Shown here in pieces: positions 57,997 to 64,000 of a stretch of 64,000 nt of DNA. The translations under genes were made by a program, and so were the position numbers. The notes below the pieces were generated by a model. It was not told the DNA's origin. It saw only the letters and a list, made by a program, of their open reading frames with translations, and searched no databases. The DNA is taken from contig JAQSYO010000008.1 of the NCBI GenBank assembly GCA_029256105.1, forward strand, positions 1 to 64,000, read 5' to 3'. Source of the DNA: Herbinix sp. (GTDB lineage: Bacteria; Bacillota; Clostridia; Lachnospirales; Lachnospiraceae). Positions within the stretch are counted from its first letter, which is position 1, and every line of letters begins with the position of its first letter.

Positions 57997-58093
57997 AGAT
58001 TTATGACGATAGAATGTTTGCGAAGCATGCATTCTATTGTATATTGAGGAAGGGATATTAGATATTCAAAATAGGCTTGTCAATGTAACCATC

Positions 58094-58909
58094 CTATTCA
58101 AAAACGGTAACCGCCTGCTTGCGCTTGATTCGAAGCAATATGGATTCTAAAACGCGAAAACTATGATTTAAGTCCTTTTGCTCCAAATAAGCGGTAGCCA
58201 TATCCTGACCTACGACAAGATCCATATTCCTTGAATCGGAGCAGACAAGAACGGCCTTTCCGATTCCTAAGACGGAAGAAACAAAGACATTTCCATTCAG
58301 TATTTTACTGATGCGTTCATATTCCAATAAACCAGTTCCGGGCTGTATCCGTTGTAACTGCATATAAAGATCAGGGCTGACAGTTAGTGCATAAGTTCCA
58401 TAGATACCATTAACCGTAAACAACTCCAGAGCAGATACAATATCGGCGAAGGCATTTTCACCTGTAGCCCAATCTGATTTCTTGATTTTATTAATTCCGG
58501 AGGCGGTTAATAAACCTTCATAACCATACGTTGCATTGCCAAAAAAGATTAAGTTATCTTCTTTCCTTGCACAAGCTTCAGCAGAATAGGCAGCTTTTGA
58601 AAGGTCGATGGGATAACCATATTTCTTACTGCTTTCTAAATCTTTAGCCAAAAGAGTAAAATCGTCATATACGGTAGGGATTTCAACATACTTTCTCCCT
58701 TTCGTTGTAATTAATCCGTTATCTGAAATCTCATCTAAGGTATCAGAATCATCAATTGAGATACTCTCAGCACCAATTCCCAAAGGACCAAAAATATGCA
58801 AAAATTTTCTACCGGTTAAAGCTTTGCGCGCTGTATTGACGATGGAAGCATCAATTTGATCCCATAATTCTGAAGATAGTGGTGCAGCTTCTCTTGATAA
58901 GTAACTCAT
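58094..58909 (-). CDS. Encapsulin nanocompartment shell protein
   Basis: A 271-residue HK97-fold shell protein of the linocin M18/CFP29 family. The start YLSREAAPLSSELWDQIDASIV, GRKFLHIFGPLGIGAE, RKYVEIPTVYDDFTLLAKDLE (first 20 residues diagnostic), EDNLIFFGN and the ending VVGQDMATAYLEQKDLNHSFRVLES are characteristic. Many copies self-assemble into an icosahedral cage that encloses a cargo enzyme. The cargo gene lies 26 bp upstream in the same operon. AAGGAGGAG precedes the ATG. It is class (family) 1 encapsulin by sequence. Confidence 0.95.
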   Translation of the reverse strand: MSYLSREAAPLSSELWDQIDASIVNTARKALTGRKFLHIFGPLGIGAESISIDDSDTLDEISDNGLITTKGRKYVEIPTVYDDFTLLAKDLESSKKYGYPIDLSKAAYSAEACARKEDNLIFFGNATYGYEGLLTASGINKIKKSDWATGENAFADIVSALELFTVNGIYGTYALTVSPDLYMQLQRIQPGTGLLEYERISKILNGNVFVSSVLGIGKAVLVCSDSRNMDLVVGQDMATAYLEQKDLNHSFRVLESILLRIKRKQAVTVFE

Positions 58910-58935
58910 TTTATCTCCTCCTTTATAAATATTAT

Positions 58936-59307
58936 TTATTGGTTTGTTAAACCACCTACAGTTTCCAAACCGGAAGTTGCTGAAGTTTGTTCAACGGAGT
59001 TCGTCGATAAACCCAAGTCTTCGAGCATTTCTTTTACCTCAGTCTCGCCTGCAAAGAATAATTCGGCTTCCTTCGGATCAAGAATCCGCAACAACGTCAT
59101 TAATTCCCCTACATGTGATTTTTCCTCATCGCGAATATCCGCAAGCACCTTTTTTGCTATTTCTTCAGATGTTGCTTGAACATGAGCATCGTATACGTAA
59201 ATTGCCTCCAATTCACCTGCGATATCCAAGCGTACGGCTTGAATTAATTCTTCCTTAGTCATTTTCCTATCAACATTTCCTTGAAAGGGGTTTGCAAAAG
59301 CCGGCAT
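58936..59307 (-). CDS. Encapsulated ferritin-like protein (encapsulin cargo)
   Basis: A 123-residue cargo. The two-helix ferritin-like core has iron ligands in GELEAIYVYDAH (E32, E34, Y39) and DEEKSHVGE (E62, H65). These positions match the numbering I recall for Rhodospirillum rubrum EncFtn. After about residue 95 a flexible linker leads to the C-terminal TVGGLTNQ, which resembles the TVGSL cargo-loading peptide. It should oxidise Fe(II) for mineral storage inside the shell. GGAGG lies 7 nt before the ATG. A Fur/PerR-like box overlaps its promoter region. Confidence 0.92.
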   Translation of the reverse strand: MPAFANPFQGNVDRKMTKEELIQAVRLDIAGELEAIYVYDAHVQATSEEIAKKVLADIRDEEKSHVGELMTLLRILDPKEAELFFAGETEVKEMLEDLGLSTNSVEQTSATSGLETVGGLTNQ

Positions 59308-59327
59308 AAGTTTTCCTCCTTAAATAA

Positions 59328-59355
59328 TAGTAATAATTATCGTTATTATTATATC
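59328..59355 (-). promoter_or_regulatory. Extended -10 promoter and Fur/PerR-like box of the encapsulin operon
   Basis: On the minus strand TGATATAAT (59355-59347) is an extended -10. Just downstream, TAGTAATAATTATCG (59328-59342, plus strand) matches the 7-1-7 Fur/PerR motif TGATAATNATTATCA with three mismatches. A repressor bound there would cover the transcription start. The 59356-59785 spacer shows no gene, only a small GAAGAAC/GTTCTTTC inverted repeat at 59601-59620. Confidence 0.55.
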
Positions 59356-59785
59356 ATATATCCAAGTGATATATTTTGCAAGTGTTAATGTCATTTTTTT
59401 CAAATAATTTAATGTCTTACAATATATTAATAAATTTATATGAGAAAATAGGATGAATTATAATCTGCTTATAGGGAGACCCAATAATAAGTAGCTCAAA
59501 TGTAAGTGAGTGTGACGAGTAAGTAATATACAGCAAGTATGAAATTTACAAAAGGTAAAACATAGTTTATACTATATTGAGACTTTCCATTCGGTATAGT
59601 GAAGAACGAATTGTTCTTTCGGATAGGTAAAATATAATATGTGATGGAATATAAAAATGAAAAGAGAATTTGTACGTAAGTCAGCTTCAAAAGTAATTAT
59701 AAATTATGTTAGAAGTAAGAAAATAATGTGCTAATATAGTAAATAATAAAGAGATTGTATAACATATAGAATTGGAGAATAAAGA

Positions 59786-60610
59786 ATGACGACAGAAAAG
59801 ATATTTTCAAAAAACGCTGCCTTTCAAAAATTTGAGGTATTAAAAACGAACCGTAATAAACGGTATAAATATTATGAATTCTTTGTGGAAGGAGTTCGTA
59901 ACATAAACGAAGCAATAAAAAATAATTGGCATATAGGTTCTTTTTTATATACCAAGGAAAAGCCACTGTCAAATTGGGCAACAGAACTTTTAGGCACAGT
60001 AAAGACAGATATAAATTATGAACTTACTGCAAGCCTAATGGCAGATTTAAGTAATAAAGAAGATACTTCAGAGCTACTTGCAATTGTTACAATGAGAAAA
60101 GATAGCTTTGACCAGTTTCATTTTTCTGACAATCCTGTTATTGCGTTGTTTGACCGTCCCTCAAACAAAGGAAACCTCGGTACAATTATTCGTTCCTGTG
60201 ATGCATTGGGAGTGGAAGGACTTATTATCACGGGACATGCAGTAGATCTTTATGATCCGGATGTTATTGTTTCCTCGATGGGATCATTCTTTAAGGTTCC
60301 GGTTATTAGGGTATCCGATAACGACCAGCTTAATAAATTTATAATAGATATGAAAACGAAGTATCCAAACTTTAAGACGATAGGAACGACAGCACATAAG
60401 GAAAACCCCATATATAATGTTAACATGAAATCTCCGGTTATGTTTATGATAGGAAATGAGACAGACGGATTAAGTAGAGCATTCAAGGAAAACTGTGATG
60501 TATTAACAACAATTCCTATGGTTGAGACCTCTTCGGCATCCTCCTTTAACGTAGGATGCGCTGCAACGGTAATGTTTTATGAGGCAGCTCGTCAAAGAAA
60601 AGAAGATTAA
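59786..60610 (+). CDS. SpoU/TrmH-family RNA 2'-O-methyltransferase
   Basis: A 274-residue SPOUT methyltransferase. Residues 1-105 form an RNA-binding N-terminal domain. Motif 1 is DRPSNKGNLGTIIRSCDALG (about 127-146), motif 2 is PVMFMIGNETDGLS (about 212-225) and motif 3 is TSSASSFNVGCAATVMFYE (about 245-263). The conserved asparagine and arginine of the family are present. It probably methylates a ribose in 23S rRNA or tRNA; the target nucleotide is not predictable. Confidence 0.9.
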   Translation: MTTEKIFSKNAAFQKFEVLKTNRNKRYKYYEFFVEGVRNINEAIKNNWHIGSFLYTKEKPLSNWATELLGTVKTDINYELTASLMADLSNKEDTSELLAIVTMRKDSFDQFHFSDNPVIALFDRPSNKGNLGTIIRSCDALGVEGLIITGHAVDLYDPDVIVSSMGSFFKVPVIRVSDNDQLNKFIIDMKTKYPNFKTIGTTAHKENPIYNVNMKSPVMFMIGNETDGLSRAFKENCDVLTTIPMVETSSASSFNVGCAATVMFYEAARQRKED

Positions 60611-60886
60611 TTTATTTTAATTACATTATAATGAGAGGGATTAACTAAGGCAAAGTATTTTAAAAACGTAATGTTAAACAAAAGTCTAAGGCTAATAATC
60701 TTGAACGAAATACAGAAAAAATGATAGAGTATAATAAACGGAAGGGAATAAGCTAAAAAATATTGAATCTAGTTCGACAGGTATAGTTTACATGGTTTTG
60801 AGCAATCATGTAATCATAACTTTATTCATACATCATTAAGGATTTCCTATATAGTATGAGGTTATGACTAGGAGGTATTAATCAAT

Positions 60887-61135
60887 ATGAACGATAATCG
60901 ATATACATGTCCTATCTGTAATAATAGCAAGCTGACCCTTCGGTATGAAGCAAGTTATGTTTACTCCTATGTGATCGACTCTGACGCACCCGGACTTAAA
61001 AATTCAGATGAGTTTTTATCCTATCTATATGATAAAAGAGAACAAAAGGACACCCGCACCTATATAGAATGTAACAATTGTGGGACACAATATCCATACT
61101 CTTTTATCAATGGGGTACTAGAGCAAGAATTTTAA
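60887..61135 (+). CDS. Small zinc-ribbon-like hypothetical protein
   Basis: An 82-residue protein with two knuckles, CPICNN (residues about 8-13) and CNNCG (about 64-68), likely binding one zinc ion. The intervening part is acidic and tyrosine-rich. No family was recognised. It has a strong ribosome site (AGGAGG, 11 nt) and its own terminator. The 60611-60886 spacer before it shows no other gene. Confidence 0.75.
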   Translation: MNDNRYTCPICNNSKLTLRYEASYVYSYVIDSDAPGLKNSDEFLSYLYDKREQKDTRTYIECNNCGTQYPYSFINGVLEQEF

Positions 61136-61140
61136 ATTAG

Positions 61141-61196
61141 AAATGAGAACTCAACCTATTTGGTAAAACTATGATAAGGAGAGAGTTCTCATTTTA
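61141..61196 (+). terminator. Terminator of the zinc-ribbon gene
   Basis: AAATGAGAACTC (61141-61152) pairs with GAGTTCTCATTT (61183-61194), followed by TATT. Confidence 0.8.
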
Positions 61197-61308
61197 TTAT
61201 ACGCTATGGAAAAAATATGCAGAATCATCGAATCTATGATAGAATGATAGAGAGATTAATATTATCAACAAGATATGATGATAAAAATAAGATACGGGAG
61301 TGGAAAAG

Positions 61309-62139
61309 TTGAACACAAAAAAGATTGTTGCAGCATTATTACTGATTAATGTCCTACAATTTTTCATTGGACTGATAATATGGTTTATTCTTGGAAGAAC
61401 AGTATTAAATGATTTTAATATCTATATCTATCTGACCGTGGGATTAATGCTGTTCAGCAGCTTAATAACCATACTGGGCCTATACTTTGCCATAAGGTAT
61501 AAAAATGATTACATGTCGGAGAGTATGAAGGATCTAGAAGAACTAAATACAAAGTTAAGAGCGCAACGACATGATTATTTAAATCATTTTCAGGTTATTT
61601 ATGGTTTAATGCAGCTGGAGGAATATGAAGAGGCGAAGAAATATATTAATCCAGTCTTTAAAGATATAATGAAAGTCAGTAAAGCCTTAAAGACAGCGCA
61701 CCCGGCAGTAAATGCTCTACTTCAGGCTAAAATAGAAATGGCAGAGAAGAAGGATATTGATTTATTTCTCGAAGTACGTTCTGATATTAAAGACATACCG
61801 CTTGAGCCTTGGAATCTATGTAAAGTCCTAGCGAATATTATTGATAATAGCATTACAGCCTTATCTGAAATGGATAAGGATAAGGGCATACATATAGAAA
61901 TCGGGGAAGACCATGGTAATTATACATTTTTAATATATAATAATGGACCTGAGATTCCGGAAAATCAGCTGAATGACATTTTTAAGCAAGGGTTTACAAC
62001 AAAGCTGGAAAAGGGACATGGAATAGGACTTTATATTGTCTCGAAAATTATTCGAGAAGTAGGCGGAATAATACAAGTGTTTTCGAATCCTGAAAAAACC
62101 AGCTTTTATTTAGAAATTCCAAAGGCTAAACGGAATTAA
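61309..62139 (+). CDS. Sensor histidine kinase with Spo0B-type helical domain
   Basis: A 276-residue protein with two membrane segments (residues about 5-28 and 40-62). A Spo0B-type histidine helix follows (LRAQRHDYLNHFQVIYGLMQL, His about 88), then an HATPase domain with ANIIDNSITALSEM, IYNNGPEIPE and KGHGIGLYIVSKII. No response regulator is adjacent. It could act in a phosphorelay or pair with a distant regulator. TTG 61309 (GGGAG 8 nt upstream) is preferred to GTG 61300, which overlaps the ribosome site. Confidence 0.85.
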   Translation: MNTKKIVAALLLINVLQFFIGLIIWFILGRTVLNDFNIYIYLTVGLMLFSSLITILGLYFAIRYKNDYMSESMKDLEELNTKLRAQRHDYLNHFQVIYGLMQLEEYEEAKKYINPVFKDIMKVSKALKTAHPAVNALLQAKIEMAEKKDIDLFLEVRSDIKDIPLEPWNLCKVLANIIDNSITALSEMDKDKGIHIEIGEDHGNYTFLIYNNGPEIPENQLNDIFKQGFTTKLEKGHGIGLYIVSKIIREVGGIIQVFSNPEKTSFYLEIPKAKRN

Positions 62140-62331
62140 GGAAAAGATACAAGACAACAAGATACCAGGTAATGAGATGCAAGACAATATGATAGAGTGT
62201 AAATTGGGTATTAAATTATGACATTATAGACAGATAGATGTATAACTTAGAGATTATGTATTTCAATAAACTATAAGCCGGTGTAAAGTATGAGTAACAA
62301 CCGTAATAAATAGGGAAGGAGGAATTGGGAT

Positions 62332-62826
62332 ATGTTTGGAGAAATAGATGGAGTTACCATATTGGCAATTATTCTTTTTATAGCTGGATTTATCTTAATC
62401 GGAATTGAAATGGTGTTACCGGGATTTTCGGTACCGGGAATTTCAGGTATTGTATGTTTACTTGTTGCGATCTTTTTAATATCGGACTCAGTAGCAGAAG
62501 GGGCGATCATAACAATTATTGTATTGGCACTAATCGGAGCAATGCTTGCGATTATTTTAGGATTACTTTCGAAAGCTAGATTAAAATCACCAATAATTTT
62601 AAAAGATGAGCAAAACAAAGATAAGGGTTATATCAGTTCAAACGATTTAAAATATTTATTGGGAAAACAGGGAGTCGCACTGACGGATTTAAGACCTTCT
62701 GGAACGGCGAATTTTGACGGAATAGAATTTGATGTAATTTCCGAAGGAAAATACTTACTTAAGGACACCAAGCTTGTTATATATAAGGTACAAGGTTCTA
62801 AGCTAATAGTGAAAGCAATCAATTAG
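62332..62826 (+). CDS. NfeD-family membrane protein
   Basis: A 164-residue protein with about three membrane segments (residues 8-35, 38-58 and 62-85). A C-terminal OB-fold follows (about 100-164, GKQGVALTDLRPSGTANFDG). VLPGFSVPGISGIVCLL is typical of NfeD. It partners flotillin-like proteins in membrane microdomains; the floA gene follows 99 bp later. GGAGG precedes the ATG. Confidence 0.92.
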   Translation: MFGEIDGVTILAIILFIAGFILIGIEMVLPGFSVPGISGIVCLLVAIFLISDSVAEGAIITIIVLALIGAMLAIILGLLSKARLKSPIILKDEQNKDKGYISSNDLKYLLGKQGVALTDLRPSGTANFDGIEFDVISEGKYLLKDTKLVIYKVQGSKLIVKAIN

Positions 62827-62925
62827 TGCCCATAGCTGAATTCTTACTTTTAATAGTAAGAGTGTGCAACGAAGAATGGAATTAAGAAAATGATATATAT
62901 AAAATAAAAGAAAGAGGGTAGTAAT

Positions 62926-63909
62926 ATGCCAGCAACGACAGTAGGCTTCATAGTTTTAATAGGATTGATAGGATTAATTATAGTTTTATTTTTTAGCTTT
63001 GTACCAGTTGGTTTATGGATTTCATGTTTAGCAGCTAATGTAAAGGTTAGTATTTTTAATTTAGTAGGTATGCGTTTACGACGCGTTATACCTTCAAGAA
63101 TTGTTCTACCTTTGATAAAAGCTATTAAGGCAGGGTTGGATGTAAATGTTAATCAGCTGGAAGCCCATTATTTGGCAGGTGGTAATATTGATGGGGTTGT
63201 TAATGCTTTAATTGCATCAGAAAGAGCTGGTATCGAGTTGCAATTTGAAAAGGCAGCTGCAATTGATTTGGCAGGTAGAGATGTGTTTGATGCCGTTAAA
63301 ATGAGTGTTAATCCGAAGGTAATCGAGACCTCCAATGTATCTGCTGTAGCAAAAGATGGTATCGAATTATTAGTTAAGGCAAGAGTAACAGTAAGGGCAA
63401 ATCTAGAGCGATTAGTTGGTGGTGCTGGTGAGGCAACCATTTTAGCAAGAATAGGCGAAGGTATCGTTACCACGGTCGGATCTGCCCAATCACATAAAGA
63501 AGTTCTTGAGAATCCGGATGATATTTCAAAAAGAGTTTTAAGCAAAGGTTTAGATTCTGGTACAGCGTTTGAAATCTTATCAATTGATATTGCAGATATC
63601 GATGTTGGTAGAAATATTGGTGCCCAATTACAGACACTGCAAGCAGAAGCAGATAAAAACATTGCACAGGCTAAAGCAGAGGAAAGAAGAGCTATGGCTG
63701 TAGCAAAAGAGCAAGAAATGCGTGCATATGTAGTAGAGGCCGAGGCTGAGGTTCCAAAGGCAATGGCATTTGCATTACGTGAAGGTAAACTGGGTGTTAT
63801 GGATTATTATGACATGCAAAATGTCAAAGCTGATACAAAGATGAGAGAAAAAATCGCTGAAGCAGATAAGAAATTAATTATTGAAAAAGATAAAAAAGAT
63901 ATGAAGTAA
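62926..63909 (+). CDS. floA: Flotillin-like protein FloA
   Basis: A 327-residue SPFH protein. A membrane hairpin/segment (residues about 5-35) precedes [21 protein letters not shown]. The SPFH domain follows, with [38 protein letters not shown]. The C-terminal coiled coil ([19 protein letters not shown]) drives oligomerisation. It closely follows Bacillus FloA (about 331 residues). It organises membrane domains involved in signalling and wall synthesis. It is paired with nfeD. Confidence 0.95.
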   Translation: MPATTVGFIVLIGLIGLIIVLFFSFVPVGLWISCLAANVKVSIFNLVGMRLRRVIPSRIVLPLIKAIKAGLDVNVNQLEAHYLAGGNIDGVVNALIASERAGIELQFEKAAAIDLAGRDVFDAVKMSVNPKVIETSNVSAVAKDGIELLVKARVTVRANLERLVGGAGEATILARIGEGIVTTVGSAQSHKEVLENPDDISKRVLSKGLDSGTAFEILSIDIADIDVGRNIGAQLQTLQAEADKNIAQAKAEERRAMAVAKEQEMRAYVVEAEAEVPKAMAFALREGKLGVMDYYDMQNVKADTKMREKIAEADKKLIIEKDKKDMK

Positions 63910-63933
63910 TAGTGAAAAATCGAGGTGAATCTA

Positions 63934-64000
63934 ATGTATAGAATGCCGCTTAGCTACAGTTCGGAGAAGACGACAAATAGTACTAAGATGACTAAAAATA
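63934..64000 (+). CDS. Start of an unidentified gene, cut by the window end
   Basis: ATG 63934 has GAGGTGA at good spacing and opens a frame starting MYRMPLSYSSEKTTNSTKM that remains open to the window edge. It lies 24 bp after floA. Too little is visible to name it. Confidence 0.5.
   Translation, partial: MYRMPLSYSSEKTTNSTKMTKN

Overview
The window is about 64 kb of AT-rich chromosome around the replication origin of a low-GC Gram-positive anaerobe. It most resembles a spore-forming member of Clostridia, probably Lachnospiraceae (Clostridium phytofermentans-like). The clues are the dnaA-dnaN-yaaA-recF-gyrB-gyrA and rpmH-rnpA-yidD-yidC-jag-mnmE-mnmG-rsmG clusters, DUF4446 beside parAB, a DUF3881 protein, a two-subunit class I fumarase and a bifunctional AdhE. 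The assignment rests on gene order and family recognition, not on a database search.

Layout. 1-230: strong leftward promoter and leader, probably of an rRNA operon lying outside the window. 0.6-1.5 kb: autoregulated MerR regulator. 1.85-2.04 kb: tRNA-Ser with promoter and terminator. 2.0-13.6 kb (minus strand): fumarase subunits split by a 15-bp repeat array, then gyrA, gyrB, recF, yaaA, dnaN, dnaA. About 11.9-13.9 kb: oriC-like intergenic regions with DnaA boxes on both sides of dnaA. 13.9-21.7 kb (plus strand): ribosomal protein L34, RNase P protein, membrane insertase and tRNA/rRNA modification genes. 21.8-23.6 kb: DegS/DegU-like two-component pair. 23.6-28.2 kb: chromosome segregation locus with three parS sites, a second 15-bp repeat array, parA, parB and DUF4446. 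28.4-31.1 kb: adhE with two Rex-type operators. 31.3-33.7 kb: HD-GYP protein, DUF3881 protein, tRNA-Arg. 33.9-40.6 kb: seven-gene phosphate operon pstSCAB-phoU-phoP-phoR headed by three PHO boxes. 40.7-46.5 kb: unknown coiled-coil protein, D,D-carboxypeptidase, flavoprotein, trmB, trxA. 47.1-50.3 kb: tRNA-Lys, MFS transporter and hydrolase, closed by a decayed copy of the tRNA-Lys 3' half. 50.5-51.8 kb: LysM/GH18 protein lacking its catalytic residues. 52.3-57.9 kb: two-component system and a VTC-DUF4956-carbohydrate-binding lipoprotein operon that share a candidate operator. 58.1-59.4 kb: encapsulin nanocompartment with encapsulated-ferritin cargo and a Fur/PerR-like box. 59.8-64 kb: rRNA/tRNA methyltransferase, zinc ribbon protein, Spo0B-type kinase, NfeD and flotillin FloA.

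Genes run outward from oriC on both arms, as expected for co-orientation with replication. The most unusual features are: degenerate minisatellite arrays (15, 24, 18 and 16 bp periods) in intergenic DNA and in the gyrA tail; a family of four long palindromic hairpins sharing one core, each at the end of a transcription unit; the two-component/VTC locus with repeated TTAAAGT boxes before both the regulator and the target operon; and the iron-storage encapsulin operon.
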